DNA of 64,000 nt from Plantago ovata (GCA_028274465.1 CM051456.1:84616753-84680752); one strand, 5' to 3'; shown: positions 10,957-23,560, numbered from the stretch's first letter. Notes: generated by a model not told the origin, from the sequence alone. A program made the numbers and translations.

Positions 10957-12182
10957 TGATGAACGTGTATTTTACACTTTCATTCGAGTCTTTTTCACCA
11001 ATTTAGCTATCCTGTATGTTAATTTAGCTTATATTTTAGTGCATTTTATTAGAATAGTGTCACGTTTTCCTTTTCTTAGCATTTTTCAGGTTTTAGGTGA
11101 AAAACGTGTGTTCCGGGCAATTATATTGAAGAGAACGAAGAATCGGTGTTCTGAGGACATTCGTGGAGTATCTAGAAGGTTTCGGATAAGATTTGATGCC
11201 TAGGGGACGAGTTTCAAAGCTTAAAGGTCACTAGAAGGCAAAATCCGAGTCCGAAAAGGAAAAGAAAACTAAAAACGCGTCAAAAACGCGTCTCCACCGA
11301 CCTGGAGCTCCCAGGCGGTTCGCCCAGCACGCCACGTGGTTCGCCCGGTGCCAGGCTGTTCGCCTGGGACCCGAGACGATTCGCCCCGTGCATTCCGAAC
11401 ACTATATATAGTTGCTCCATTCTCTACGTTTGGCAGACCTTTTTTCATACCTTTTCACATTAGTTTTAGAGACGAATTCTCCAGATCCTGTTCTGGGAAT
11501 TCTTAGCATAGGAGACTCTTTTTCTTATCAATCTGGAGGATTAAGCATAGCAATTGGACCTCATTGTTTATCAATTCTTGCTTGTGAGCTAGCAATTCTT
11601 CGGAGGTTGACAACCTTCGTTGGTAACTTGTATCTCACGATTTTTCTACTTTTATTTATTTCTTTCAACATGGTCTCATTCAATCTTGCTCTGATTTTTG
11701 TTGATTGCAATTCATCTATGAGTAGCTAAATCTATCGTTGGTGATAGTATGTGATTTCTTAGCTAGGGTTCTTAATTATGCATGATGGCTGTAACGCGAT
11801 TCAGACTTGACTTATTGCTTTATTTATTTGATCTATCTAAGTCTTCTATCTTCGTAGTGTTGAATTGAACGGAACACATTGGACAATTCATGATCTTAGA
11901 TTTCTATGCAAACGTTCAAGTACTTCATGCATGATTATTAACCTGATGCTCTGAATGATCATACTATCACTAACTTCCATTATTATTGATAAGAAAATCT
12001 GTGCTAAGTCGTTTGTTGAGTTTATAGTTTAAGTTAAATTAGATAAAGCTAGTTATAGTCCTTAGAGATCGACACTCGAGGTTATTTTACTAATGCACTA
12101 CGGTGTTCGTTGTAGTTGTGAATTGCCTTTGGCTAAAAATAAATTTATTTGATTAATTAAGTCTGACAAATTCGGTTCATCA
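10957..12182 (+). repeat. Athila-A 3' LTR
   Basis: It starts TGATGAACG and ends GGTTCATCA. A palindrome-type cluster lies at about 11311-11390, in a diverged form, and the TATA box at about 11402. It is visibly more diverged from the other LTRs than they are from each other, in keeping with an earlier insertion or a different subfamily. It ends in the Sire 5' LTR, at the point matching 61786/61787 in the Sire 3' LTR. Confidence 0.9.
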
Positions 12183-12411
12183 CTTACTGACAAAGCACTT
12201 ATTGTACAAAGACTTCCGCTCTCTGATTTTAAGTATCAACAAAACTCGTTACTGAAAAGTAACTAGTGCTTGCTGAGAAAGTTAAGTATCAGCAAACTCA
12301 TTACTGAAAAGTAATAAGTCCTTGCTGAGAAAGTTTTAAACAACGAAAGTTTGAAAAGACTATTCACCCCCCCGCCCTCTAGTCTTTTCTTGTTGTTTAA
12401 AGCGACCAACA
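12183..12411 (+). repeat. Sire 5' LTR, 3' tail
   Basis: It matches the 3' LTR end (61787-62006). It contains two direct repeats of about 53 bp (AAGTATCAGCAAA..., TACTGAAAAGTAA..., TTGCTGAGAAAG) and a nested inverted repeat (12335-12401). It ends ACCAACA, followed by the primer site. The rest of the LTR lies left of Athila-A, outside the window. Confidence 0.88.
12335..12401 (+). other. Nested stem-loop at the Sire LTR end
   Basis: TTTAAACAAC (12335-12344) pairs with GTTGTTTAAA (12392-12401), and inside it AAAAGACTA (12354-12362) pairs with TAGTCTTTT (12380-12388) around a C-rich loop. It lies just before the primer site, where the genomic RNA leader would fold. Confidence 0.55.
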
Positions 12412-12413
12412 AG

Positions 12414-12425
12414 TGGTATCAGAGC
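12414..12425 (+). promoter_or_regulatory. Sire primer binding site, tRNA-iMet type
   Basis: TGGTATCAGAGC lies two bases after the LTR end. It is the standard Copia primer site complementary to initiator tRNA-Met. Confidence 0.9.
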
Positions 12426-12523
12426 TGGAGGTTCCTTAACCTTCAGCACTGAACCTAGATCCCCTTAGGTGCTTTCCATAAATCACTCTCACTTGATCAG
12501 TTTGGTAGTCTTTTGCTGACAGG

Positions 12524-12609
12524 ATGTCTTTAGGAGACGCTCCCTTGCTGAAGCTGGAAAACTATGAAAAATGGCGAAACAATATGATGCTACATCTTGA
12601 GGCCATTAG
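12524..12609 (+). pseudogene. Sire gag, first part
   Basis: The ATG at 12524 opens a frame reading MSLGDAPLLKLENYEKWRNN, the typical start of a Copia gag (a W in a short N-terminal helix). It is interrupted after 29 codons by Athila-2, with target duplication ATTAG at 12605-12609 and 20957-20961. Confidence 0.8.
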
Positions 12610-13885
12610 TGATGAATGTGTATTATACACTTTCATTTGAGTCGTTTTCACCTATTTTAGCTATCCTCTATATGTTAATTTAGCTATATTTTAGTGCATT
12701 TTATTAGAATAGTGTCACGTTTCCCTTTAGATTTTATTTTACAGGTTTTGGTTGAAAATCGAGGATTTCCGGGCAATTATATTGAAGTTGACAAGGAATT
12801 GGTGTTCCAGAAGCCTATTTGGAGTATCTGAAGGTTTCCGGATAGGATTTGGTGTCTAGGGGTCGAATCTGGAGGTTAGAAGGCCACTAGAAGTCAGAAA
12901 ACCGAGTCCGAAAAGGGGAAGAAATCCAAAAACGCGTCGAAAACGCGGAATTCCGCGGAATTTTCTCCCGGGCGAACCGCCCGGGACGTGGGGCGAATCG
13001 CCTCACACTATTTCGTAGCCTATATAGTTGCTCAGTTTTTCTCCGAAATTCATACTTTTCCAGACCTTCTCTCTCACCTTTCTCTGTAGTTTTAGGTAGG
13101 AACTCCCCAGAGCCTGTTCTGGGGTTCGTAGCTTAGGAGATACTTTTTCATAGCAGATTGGAGCTTGTAGGATCGCAATTCTTCGGAGATTGAAAACCTT
13201 CGGTAACATTGTATCTTACCGTTTATTCTACTTATTTTTATATATCTTTCAACATGTTTTCTTCGATGATTTCTGTTGATTGCATGCCTATTATGAGTAG
13301 CTAAACTTATCGTTGGTGGTAGTATGTGAATTCTTAGCGAAGGGAAGATAATCATGCTAATGGCTATATCGCGCATTATACTCCGTGTTATTGCTTTATT
13401 TCGTTGATCAGGCTCAGCCTAAATTCTCGTATGTTGTATTAATTATTATGCACAATTGGACCCTTGTCGACCTATGCGCATGTTTATCTTCGTAGTGTTG
13501 AATAATTACGGAACACAATAGGACAATAGAGATTGACTTGTCAGTATCATTATCTTCGTAGTACTTAATAATTGCAACAGGACATTAGATTTATCAAAGA
13601 TCTCCATGCAAGACCGAGGAATTTACGCATGATTATTGACCCGTTATGCTTTGAAGGATCATACTATCACCAATCTCCATTATCTGTTAGAAAAACTCCT
13701 TGCTTTACCGATTGCTGTTTTTATATTCTCTAGTTAAATAGATAAAGCTAGTTATAGTCCTGAGAGAACGACACTCGAGGTCATTCTACTGCTACCCTAC
13801 GATTTTCGTTGTAGTTGTGGATTGCCTTTGGCTAAAAAACAAATATATTTGCTTGAACCGGGACCCGACAAACCCGTGTTCATCA
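12610..13885 (+). repeat. Athila-2 5' LTR
   Basis: It starts TGATGAATG and ends GTTCATCA. The palindrome cluster is at 12965-13008, with a TATATAG box about 13020. The primer site TGGCGCCGTTGCC follows at 13889. Confidence 0.95.
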
Positions 13886-14030
13886 AATTGGCGCCGTTGC
13901 CAGGGACTATACTCCTTTTTTCTGTTTAATTTGTTTATATTTTCAGCTTTCGATTCCTAATTCTATTAGTTTTAGTATTCCTTTTTAGTCTCTCTCTGAT
14001 ACTGCTTTCCTAGTCTTTTACAGATAGTGT

Positions 14031-16192
14031 ATGCCACATACACGATCTAAAGGAACCCCGCTTGCTGATTCAATTGCTGAGATCGACAGAGTCTACCACC
14101 AAAGAAGGCGACTACTTCAAAGGGCTGCACTAGAGGAAATAGAGGATACCGATTTCTCTGAATCTCTACACAGTCTTTTCAAGGAAATCGACGGAATGGC
14201 AGAAGCTGGACCACTTAAAGCATGGGTTCAACCCACCAAGGATCGTATGAGGGGACCGACGATTGTTCTTTCGTCTGCAACTCGAGATCTGGAAATCAAG
14301 AACCACGCATTCCAACAACTTCCGAGGTTTTATGGCTTATCAAGGGAAGATGTGATGGGGTACTTGCACGATATCGATGATTTCGTCAACCAACTCCCAC
14401 GACCCGGAGCTGAAATAACAACGGATGAGTTGAGGATGAAGGTTTTTGCTATGGGAGTTGGCGACAGAGCCAAGTCATGGTTGAGTTCTCTACCAGCAGG
14501 CTCGCTGGACACTTGGGAGAAGGTTTTTTCAGCTTTCATGGAAAAATACTTCCCTCACACCTTGACTACCGCGCTAAACGCGCAAATCACTGGATTCAAG
14601 CAGGACTATGATGAGACCATCAACACCGCGTTTGAGAGGTTCCAAGATCTCACGAACAAGTGCCCTCACCATGGTTTTGAACTTTCTGACCTAGTCCAAC
14701 ACTTCTACAATGGACTAACCTTCGAGAACCAACAAGTGGTGGATTTCCAATGCCGAGGCAATATTTGGGAGGAAACCGCAGAAGCCGTCTGGGCAGTTTT
14801 CGAAAGGCTTGCTAAGGGTTCGCAGTTCAAGGACCCAAGAGCAATGGTTTGGAGATGTGGACCTGAATCTCCACCGACTCAAGAAGCCCCTATGAATAGG
14901 GGGAATGGGGATCAATTCGAGTGCTTTACCAACGAATTGAAGCAAGTCCTCAAGAGCGCCACCGGAACAACTGTTTCGAACGAAGTATGCCGAATATGCA
15001 AGAACTATGGGCATGGGGCTCACATGTGTAGATCGGAGCTTGCGTATGATGATGGCAACTGGGCTCGAGGAGGCGAAGAGGAAGCCTTTGCTACGGAGTT
15101 TGGTACTCAAGAAGTTAGCTACGGACAAGACGGTAGGAACCCTCGAGGTGGATTTTGGAGAAGAGGATTCCGAAACAATCAAGGATATGCACCGGCTAAC
15201 CAAACTTATGGCCCTAACCAAGACTGTAGTAGGCTAAACTATGGTAATGATCACTGTGAAAACCCCGCTCCGAAAGAGCCACCGAAGTCGAAGTCGGCTC
15301 AACTAATGGAGAACTTGCAAAAGATGGTTGATCACACACAAAGTTTTCTCAAACGTTATGAAGAAGATTCCGAGAAGACTAGGGCAAGGCTTGATAGGTT
15401 GGAAGAGAGCACTAGGCTTGCCCATCAAAAGATGCAAGAGTTGATCGACCGAGGAGCAAGTAGGGAGCAAGGCAAGCTGCCTAGCAACACTGAGAAGTCG
15501 AATTCCATTACATTAGCTGGTGATCTACCTGACGAAATCACCATCAAGAAGGTTGCTAAGTGCGAGTGTTGCAAGAAGGAAGAACTTCTACAGGCTAAGG
15601 AAGAAGAGAAGGACCTTGGTTCTGACGGAAGTGATGAGGAGCAAGAGGATCCCGAGCCACTCCCTAAAAGCTTCGACGTCAAGGTAGGGATTGGTGAGCT
15701 TGAAGATGTCCGTGCCACACTAGACACGGGATCCTACTCAAACATACTCCCTTTGAATGTGTTTGAAAAGAGTAGGCTTGGAAAACTATCTGAGCATATA
15801 GGGCTATTGTGCAACTGGCGGATGGATCCTTTATGAGACCCGAAGGCGTTGTGAAAAATGTGTTGGTCAAGATTGGGGAAGCTTCTGTATACACCAATTT
15901 TGTAGTTATGCCACCGTCTGCACCTGGAACGGGGGATGTCATACTCTTAGGGTGAACGTTCTTGACTAAACTACGCTCCGTGATGGACATCTACCAAAGA
16001 ACTTGCACTATTGAAGTAGATGGCAAGCAACACGTGTTTCAAGCCATATTTGATCCACCTGATCCGCCTGATATTTCTTACACTACTCACTACTGTGGTC
16101 TTGCAGCCTATGTTCTTTCTTATTCACAGGTTCGTGGCATGGAGAGGAGATCAATGAAGGGGAAGCCTAGTACCCGCAAAAAGAAAAGATAG
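14031..16192 (+). pseudogene. Athila-2 gag-protease
   Basis: The ATG at 14031 opens an Athila-type gag: basic N-terminus, capsid part (FYGLSREDVMGYLHDIDDF; MEKYFPHTLTTALNAQ; FQDLTNKCPHHGF), then a CCHC zinc knuckle (CRICKNYGHGAHMC, about 14989-15030). A coiled-coil-rich linker (about 15290-15460) is followed by an aspartic protease with LDTGSYSN (about 15721) and the C-terminal VDGKQHVFQAI block. It ends near 16192. There is no polymerase downstream. It is broken in the protease part; the homologue in Athila-3 is open. Confidence 0.88.
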
Positions 16193-16236
16193 GCGCAGAC
16201 AGGAGTCGAGTCAAAGACTTTAAACAATGACGCTAT

Positions 16237-16252
16237 CCGGGAGGCAACCCGG
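16237..16252 (+). other. CCGGG-AGGCAA-CCCGG hairpin after gag-protease
   Basis: A 5-bp GC stem with a 6-nt loop lies 45 bp after the protease stop. It is conserved in Athila-4 (53529-53544) and, on the minus strand, in Athila-3 (39403-39418). Confidence 0.55.
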
Positions 16253-17285
16253 AGTTTTTATCGCTTTCTCTATCGCTGTATTGCATGCATTCATTCTTGA
16301 ACTATTTGCTTGTCGTATGCGAATTTATTCATGTCTGTGTCGTATATGTTTATGTTTGAGTGATATTTTTCGAGTGGTTTTTTGAAAAAATAGGTTTCGG
16401 GGATTAAAAACCGCGTTTCTGTCAAAAAAGATAGTCTGCCCACATCGGGGAGCGGGGTCCGAATCGCCCCCCATGGGGGGCGAATCGCCCCGTGTGGGGC
16501 GACTCGCCCCACGGTCCCAGGAGACCAAAAACGCGGGTCTCCCCCTTCTCTCCTCATTTCTTCATATTTTCATCATCCTTCCTCCCCAAAATTCGAACCT
16601 TGCGAAAATTACTTCAAAACATCATAACTTCTTCATTTATTGACAAAATTTAGTGTTCTTTAGCTTCAATCGAAGCCTATTACATGATCTATCTTCCCAT
16701 CCGAACAGATTTCGTCCTAATGCATTAGATTTTCAGATCTGAGGTATCTTCTTATGAACCCTAATTTTCGAATTTGGGGGTTTTCTAATTTGAGCTTTAA
16801 TTATGCTTATTTGATGCATGGGTAGGTTGTTTGTGTGATTAGAAGTGTTATTTACTATCAATTGCATGCTCAATTATGCTTGGATTGTTGATTTGGGAAT
16901 TTTGCTACTAGATGATATATGTTGTTATGCAATATGTCTTTATCTTTGATTTCATGCTTATGATTGTGTTTATTGGTGTAATGTTGGTGGATTTGATGAT
17001 AGAATGCTTAATTGTTGAGTATGAGGATTTATGATGCTAGAATTTTTCGCTACTATGGTATGAATTGAGCCGTGTTAACTAGGATATTGGTTGTCGAGTA
17101 AGAGCATAATGTGATGTATTGCGTGTAGTAGTTACATTGGTATGTTGCATGATGAAGAAGCTAGGCTAGACATTAAAGGTTTGGGGAGCTCAATTGTTGA
17201 TCTTATCACTTGTGTGTTTTGTTCTTACACTAGCATATGCATGAGTCAGTTTTGTGTCATAAGAGGTACTAACTATTGTTTGTAG
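16253..17285 (+). other. Athila-2 leader of the second ORF with intron-like segment
   Basis: No coding potential is seen. A second palindrome cluster (16443-16512) is followed by a C/T-rich leader. A segment from GAG/GTATCT (16744) to TTTGTAG/GAA (17285), 542 bp, is AT-rich with GT..AG ends, like a plant intron. Athila-4 has the equal segment (54059-54596, 538 bp). Athila env-class elements are known to splice RNAs for their last gene, so this is the likely role. Confidence 0.6.
16443..16512. repeat. Palindrome cluster, Athila-2 internal
   Basis: Four or so copies of GGGGCGAATCGCCCC-type palindromes sit between the gag-protease hairpin and the intron-like segment. This is the second class of location for the motif. 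Confidence 0.8.
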
Positions 17286-18080
17286 GAACCATTCCAAGGG
17301 AAAGGAGCATTCCCGTATGATTACTATGAAGTATTGGAGGGGGATCGATTACAACCTTGTCAAGAAGAGTGACCTCGTTAGATGTGCGTTCGAGCCAAGG
17401 GGTTTTGCAACAACGTCGTGGATTATCCAAGAGGAGGAGCTAGAGTACACCTGGAGTAAGGACTCCTATGCCTATTCATGCACCACCGAAGGGACACAAA
17501 CCATTATTACGTCAGCAATCCATCACAAGGACTGCAAAGTTCGAGTGAACTAGAAGGCACCGGGACAATCTAGCCGCGACGGATTCAATCTCGAGTTCGC
17601 AGTTGCTAGAAGGTTCTGAAGCGCTAGCTTGGTTCCAAAACATAATGACATGGGTGCCCAGCCCCTCGTTGGGGTGCCCCTTGCCTGCCTCTAAAGGAAG
17701 CATCATATAGACATCGGTCGGATCAACCGTAGAGAATGTGGTCGACATTGGAAAAAATGGTAGAAGACTTCTGAGTATCCGAGCAGCTTACTATAACCTT
17801 CTCGGGGTGTAAAACGTTGGAGGGGGAGGTCCTGATACCACTGCCCTTTCCCCTTCAACAGTTCACATCCTATTGGAGGGCTTCAGGATGGAGGATTCCA
17901 TAACAGCGGCGGCTAATCTTTAGGATTCTACTCAACAATGCAACTCTACTGGCGATGATGATGGTGACAGTAGTGACAATGAAGGCCATACGGGCAATGA
18001 TGATTCTAATGGAGGAGTTGTTCCTGTCCAGCTTATAAATGGAACTACCGCACCTACCAGAAGACCTGATGACCACCTAT
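17286..18080 (+). pseudogene. Athila-2 second ORF, unrecognised
   Basis: The region behind the intron-like segment contains FEPRGFATTSWIIQEEELEYTW-type sequence, then a basic part, then an acidic, Asp/Gly/Asn-rich end (GDDDGDS-type, about 17950-18060). It is nearly the same as in Athila-4 but unrelated by eye to the second ORF of Athila-3, which lies at the same place. I do not recognise the family. A W-rich beta-structure-like middle is the only visible feature. It is broken. Confidence 0.55.
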
Positions 18081-19680
18081 AAAGCTCCCAGAGCAGGCCC
18101 AATAAATCACAAGCAGCACACTCAGCCGACCGAGGCCAAACCATGGGGTAACATCTAGTATCAAATCTTATTTCCTCATTTTCTTACTGCTAGAGACTAG
18201 CGTTAATTTCATGAGGGGGGATGGGATTTAAATGATCTAGTGTTGTTAGTTTGGAGCTTGGTATTGGTAGGATGAGTATAGTACCTCGCATGTTTTATCC
18301 GTCTGCATTTGCATTTGCACGTTTACTGCTTTCGTAGATTTTTTAGGTTGCATTCAATACATTCATCCTAGGATAGTCTTGCATGTTTTATATGGAGTTT
18401 ATTGCCGAATTTTTTGAACTTTTTTATTGGGTAGATCGACTAACTATGCCATTAATCGTATGCTTCATCTCTATGAATTTGTTTGAGGTTTTTCTCGCTT
18501 GGCTTGTCACATTTATGTATTGCACTTAGTTAAGCTTGGTAGTCTCGACATCACTTAGTGGTGTTTTCTCTACTGCGGATCACGAAGGCCTTTATAATAG
18601 GATGATGCATGTTAGGGTCTTATGGTCGTTTTCCCGAGTACTTATGTACCTAAGAGGCAACAAGTCTTCACCATGCTTTGAGATTGCTAAATGACTAGGA
18701 AGGAGGTAGTGTGAGGTTGTGTGATCCTTTGTTTATAACCTATTCCTCCGAATAGGTCTGGGGAGGGGGTTACACCATCATAGACTTGTTTTCGTTTTCC
18801 ATTTCCGTATCGTGAGTTTATTTTTTCTTTTCCGTAAATTTTGTACTCCAACCTATTCTTTCGAATAGGTTTGGGGAAGTCGTGTGAGTCATTTTCTCTC
18901 TTTTTGTTATGCTACTGCTGGCTAGAAAAAAATCGAAAAAAAAAGAAAGAAAGAAAAATTCCAGAAAAAAGAGAAAAAGAAAAAGAAAAAGGAACTGGAA
19001 AGAAAAAAAGAAAGAAAAAAAAAAGAAAAGACCCCAAAAAAGCAAAGAATGGTCCAAAAAAGAAAGCCAAATAGCAGTTTAGCAAAGTGTTGTGTCTCAT
19101 TTTCCAATTCTTGTAATGTTCGTAATCGTGTTGTAATTTTCTATTTTTTATCTTTTTTGTCTTGAGTGTCATCTGTTCTAAACCACCCTCGTCCTACCAT
19201 TCAGGAAGTGGTGAATAGCTTAAGACTTTACTTGAGAGATGGGTAGAATAGGGGAGTATTATCTTTTATAGGGAACCCTCCTTCGTTTGATGAGAGCCAG
19301 TACTGGTTCGACCTCTTTGAGGGAAAGTCTTAACATGGTGGAACAGCAGTAAGTCCTCAGTTTCATAGGCACGGGACAACCATTCGTATCTTAGCATTCT
19401 TCATTACGTCGTCACTGACTAGGTCCAGGTAGAGAATGTTACGAGAGACTATCTTGTCTTGACATAAGTGCTTATGTGGATGTGTATAAGTCAATCGAGG
19501 TATTCTTCAACCTATATTCATGCTTTGATTTATATGGTTTTTGTTCATATGTTTTTGATAGATTTAGTAGATTAGTTCATTTTATTTGGCATGAGACTCC
19601 ATTTTGTGTCTTGCATTGTTTTTTGCATTAGAGTCTAGCTTAGTTGCTTGAGGACAAGCAAAGGTTCGGTTTGGGGATTT
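18081..19680 (+). mobile_element. Athila-2 3' non-coding region
   Basis: This is a homologue of 9150-10474 of Athila-1. It holds twin stem-loops (18737-18758 with loop CTCC; 18850-18871 with loop TTTC), a purine tract (18924-19072), PPT-like GGTTTGGGGA motifs, and the final PPT at 19669-19680 before the LTR. Nothing coding is seen. Confidence 0.8.
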
Positions 19681-20956
19681 TGATGAATGTGTATTTTACA
19701 CTTTCATTTGAGTCTTTTTCACCTATTTTAGCTATCCTCTATGTTAATCTAGCTATATTTTAGTGCATTTTATTAGAATAGTGTCACGTTTCCCTTTAGA
19801 TTTTATTTTACAGGTTTTGGTTGAAAATCGAGGATTTCCGGGCAATTATATTGAAGTTGACAAGGAATTGGTGTTCCAGAAGCCTATTTGGAGTATCTGA
19901 AGGTTTCCGGATAGGATTTGGAGTCTAGGGGTCGAATCTGGAGGTTAGAATGCCACTAGAAGTCAGAAACCGAGTCCGAAAAGGGGAAGAAATCCAAAAA
20001 CGCGTCGAAAACGCGGAATTCCGCGAAATTTTCTTCCGGGCGAACCGCCCGGTGTGTGGGGCGAATCGCCCCACACTATTTCGTAGCCTATATATAGTTG
20101 CTCAATTTTTCTCCGAAATTCATACTTTTCCAGACCTTCTCTCTCACCTTTCTCTGTAGTTTTAGGTAGGAACTCCCCAGAGCCTGTTCTGGGGGTTCGT
20201 AGCTTAGGATACACTTTTTCATAGCAGATTGGAGCTTGTAGGATCGCAATTCTTCGGAGATTGACAACCTTCGGAAACATTGTATCTTACAGTTTATTCT
20301 ACTTATTTTTATATATCTTTCAACATGTTTTATTCTATGATTTCTGTTGATTGCATGCCTATTATGAGTAGCTAAACTTATCGTTGGTGGTAGTATGTGA
20401 ATTCTTAGTGAAGGGAAGATAATCATGCTAATGGCTATATCGCGCATTATACTCCGTGTTATTGCTTTATTTCGTTGATCAGGCTCAGCCTAAATTCTCG
20501 TATGTTGTATTAATTATTATGCACAATTGGACCCTCGTCGACCTATGCGCATGTTTATCTTCGTAGTGTTGAATAATTACGGAACACAATAGGACAATAG
20601 AGATTTACTTGTCAGTATCATTATCTTCGTAGTGCTTAATAATTGCAACAGGACATTAGATTGATCAAAGATCTCCATGCAAGACCGAGCAATTTACGCA
20701 TGATTATTGACCCGTTATGCTTTGAAGGATCATAGTATCACCAATCTCAATTATCTGTTAGAAAAACTCCTTGCTTTACCGATTGCTGTTTTTATATTCT
20801 CTAGTTAAATAGATAAAGCTAGTTATAGTCCTGAGAGAACGACACTCGAGGTCATTCTACTGCTACACTACGGTTTTCGTTGTAGTTGTGGATTGCCTTT
20901 TGCTAAAAAACAAATATATTTGCTTGAACTGGGACCTGACAAACCCGCGTTCATCA
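19681..20956 (+). repeat. Athila-2 3' LTR
   Basis: It is equal in length to the 5' LTR. The palindrome cluster is at 20037-20077 and the TATA box CTATATATAG near 20090. It ends GCGTTCATCA, followed by the target duplication ATTAG (20957-20961). Confidence 0.95.
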
Positions 20957-20961
20957 ATTAG

Positions 20962-21893
20962 TGATGAGATGGTTACTGTCATTAATGATGGCCCTATCAA
21001 GATCACTAAGATTGAGAAAAGCTTCCCTCACAAAACCACGGATCCTACTGGTAAGCAAACCATCTTAGGAGACCCAGTTGACGCCTTCGTTCCAAAACCA
21101 AGAGAGGAATGGACTTTCGACGAAGCTAAGAGATTCCGTCTTGATGGCCAAGCAAGAAACATCATCATTCGATCAACTTCGGATACTATACAGTGCAAAC
21201 TGTGGGGTGCCAAAACTGCTAAGGAAGCTTGGAAAATGGTTCAAGATCTTTGTGTTGGATCTTACAAAACCAAGGAAAACAAACTCGAAGTGCTGAAGTT
21301 AAAGTTCCAGAACTGTAAACAAGGTACAAATGAGTCACTAGAAGACTTGGACTTCAGATTCACAACTCTAGTTAGTGAGATGGCTGCCTTGGGAGTTGGA
21401 AATGTTTACTCAAATTCTGAGAAAGTGAACCATCATCAGAAGTCTGAACCAAGAATGGATCCACACTCAGAATTTCTACTACAATCAAGGAATGCCAAAC
21501 GTCACACCTACAGAGTTGTTCTCTCATCTTGCTACTGTCAACTACGAGACAAAGCAAAGAGAAAATGTGTTTGCTGAAAAATGGCAAAACATTGCTCTTG
21601 CTGTAAAGCCGTCATCTTCTGAAAAGAAGAATGATAAAGAGCCCGCTGATGAAAATGCTTTAGTTGTTAAAAACATGAAGAAATTCATCAGTAAGGAACT
21701 TGAAAGGCGAAAAGCAAAAGAGAAGCTGAAAAAGCATATTGGTAACAACTACCATAAATACAAGAATGAGGCTAGCTCGCTGAACAAGTAAGCTCAGCAA
21801 GCCAACTCATCAGAAGAACCAGCAGTTGGAAATGATCTCTGCTTTTACTGCAAAAAGTCTGGACACTTCAAAGCAAATTGTCCTTTGCTGAAA
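20962..21893 (+). pseudogene. Sire gag, main part
   Basis: It continues the gag after Athila-2. The Copia gag (UBN2-like) core reads WTFDEAKRFRLDGQARNIII, AKEAWKMVQDLCVGS, ENKLEVLKLKFQN and ESLEDLDFRFTTLV. It closes with a CCHC zinc knuckle, CFYCKKSGHFKANC, at about 21841-21882. Gag would form the particle and bind the genomic RNA. It is broken. Confidence 0.85.
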
Positions 21894-23260
21894 GGCAAAT
21901 CTGCTGAAATGAAGAAGAAGTTCAAAAGAGCTTTTATTGCTGAAGTAAAGAAGAAGCTTCAAGAAAAAATCGATGCGTTATGCATTGATACTAGCTCCGA
22001 AGACAGTGAGGAAGAAAGCTCAGACATTGAAGATGAAGAAGCCACTCTTAACGTAGAGATTGGCAAGGAAGTTTGTGGAATACCAATTGAAGCTTATCCA
22101 GATGTGTCAAACTACGAATTCTGCCTCATGGCCGGTCAGGTAAAGAGTCCTACCTCTGACTCTGACTCAGAAAGTGAAGATGAGATTGACCTTGACAAGA
22201 TTCAAGGGGAAATCGAAAGATTTGAGAAAACTCTGACAAAGCAGACTACTGAAAAGTACGTATTGCTGAAGGAAGAGACAGAAAAGAAAGATGCTAAAAT
22301 AGTGCATCTCAAGAAGTTGATTGATGAAGCTACAGAGAAGAATTCTCAGATGGCAATAGAATTGGAAGAATATCAGTCCTCAATTCTAAAGTTACTTGAT
22401 GAAATACAAGAAATGAAAAAGATGAAAATCAATTTCAAATCCTATGCTGATGCAAGTAATACACTGACTGAACTAAACTCTTATCTGAGAGATCCAGCTC
22501 AGAAAGAAGGTTTAGGGGCAACGTATGAAGGTGATGACGTAATAATCTTGAGTAAAGACAAATCACCAATTACCTTTGTACGTGCAACTGATAGTGGTCA
22601 ACCAGAACTCTATCAGATTGGTCAATCTAAGGTTGTTGAAAAATGCAATCAAGTACCTACGACCGTAATGCCCGTTGTTGCTACTCAAAGTAACAAGACT
22701 TTAAAAGGGAAACAGGTTGCTGAAAAGCAAACTGTAAAGAAAAAGGATACTGTAAAGCATTCCGCCAAACAAGTTGTTGAAAAGCAATTTGTTAAGTCAA
22801 AAGGCAAGATTACTAAAAGTAATCAGAAGACCTTTGCTGACAAACCTGAATCAAGTAAGGTTGCTGAGACAAAAGCTCAACATTCTTCAAAAAGTGGACT
22901 CGGTTTCAAAGCCAAGCAAAGTCAACTTTTTCATGAGTATAAGCAAAGTCAGCAAAGATACTTCAAAGAGATGAACAAAACCAAGCGTAAGAGTTCTGAC
23001 AAAACTCAAAACGCTAGGGCTAGAAGGAACCTTGCTAGAAAAGAACTTACTGAAAAGTATGTTCAGCAAAAAGGTCAACCGAGCAAGACCCCACATCAGA
23101 AAGTGGATTTGATTAGCACGAATCAAAAGTCTTTCGGCTCAAAACCTCCTAGTTCCTCAGCAAGTAGAAAACAAGTCAAAGTTGAAAAACTTAAGACTTG
23201 GGTTTCCACTGGACGCATTCTTGAACATGTTAATGGACATCCAATATTGGATAATTAACT
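21894..23260 (+). pseudogene. Sire gag C-terminal extension / linker
   Basis: This is a long region of acidic, then coiled-coil-like (about 22190-22440), then very basic Lys/Gln/Ser-rich sequence. Sirevirus gags are known for a long, coiled-coil-bearing C-terminal extension, which fits. It includes VVATQSNK near 22675, which faintly resembles a TQT-type light-chain binding motif known from Sirevirus gag. This is a weak suggestion only. Codons GCT GAA (Ala-Glu) recur very often. Confidence 0.65.
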
Positions 23261-23279
23261 TGTTTGCTCTTGATTGTGC

Positions 23280-23560
23280 AGACTTCAGCCACGGAGACAA
23301 ATGATGCAATCTGGCACTTTGACAGTGGTTGTGGAAAGCACATGACGGGCAACAAGAATAACCTTATAAACTATAGACGGTGATCTAAAGGTCCAACAAT
23401 AAGGTTTGCTGGTGGAGGCTCTGGTTCTACAAAAGGCTACGGTGACGTGAAGTTAGGATGCATTACCATTTCGGGAGTTCTTTATGTCAAAAATCTTAAG
23501 TTTAACCTTTTCAGCATGAGTCAATTTGCTGATAAAGGATACTTCATCAAAATCAAAAGT
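23280..23560 (+). pseudogene. Sire protease
   Basis: A Copia retropepsin block reads WHFDSGCGKHMTGN (about 23309-23350), followed by a flap and a C-terminal part (VLYVKNLKFNLFSMSQF, about 23478). It is broken, and merges into the gag_pre-integrase region. Confidence 0.78.

Larger units (their letters stand above)
12610..20956 (+). mobile_element. Athila-2: non-autonomous Athila-type element in Sire gag
   Basis: It is 8347 bp, with LTRs of 1276 bp each (12610-13885, 19681-20956) and a 5-bp target duplication ATTAG. It has gag-protease, a leader of intron-like character, a second ORF and the shared 3' region, but no RT, RNase H or integrase. The LTR pair shows about 35-40 differences by eye (about 3%). 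The primer site is close to that of Athila-1. Gag-protease and the second ORF each carry a few breaks. Confidence 0.92.

Noticed and set aside
20888-20956. Frames running from an Athila LTR into Sire gag or into Copia-P RT (also at 58112-58227)
   Set aside because: They are chance read-through across insertion borders; the coding part starts only after the target duplication.
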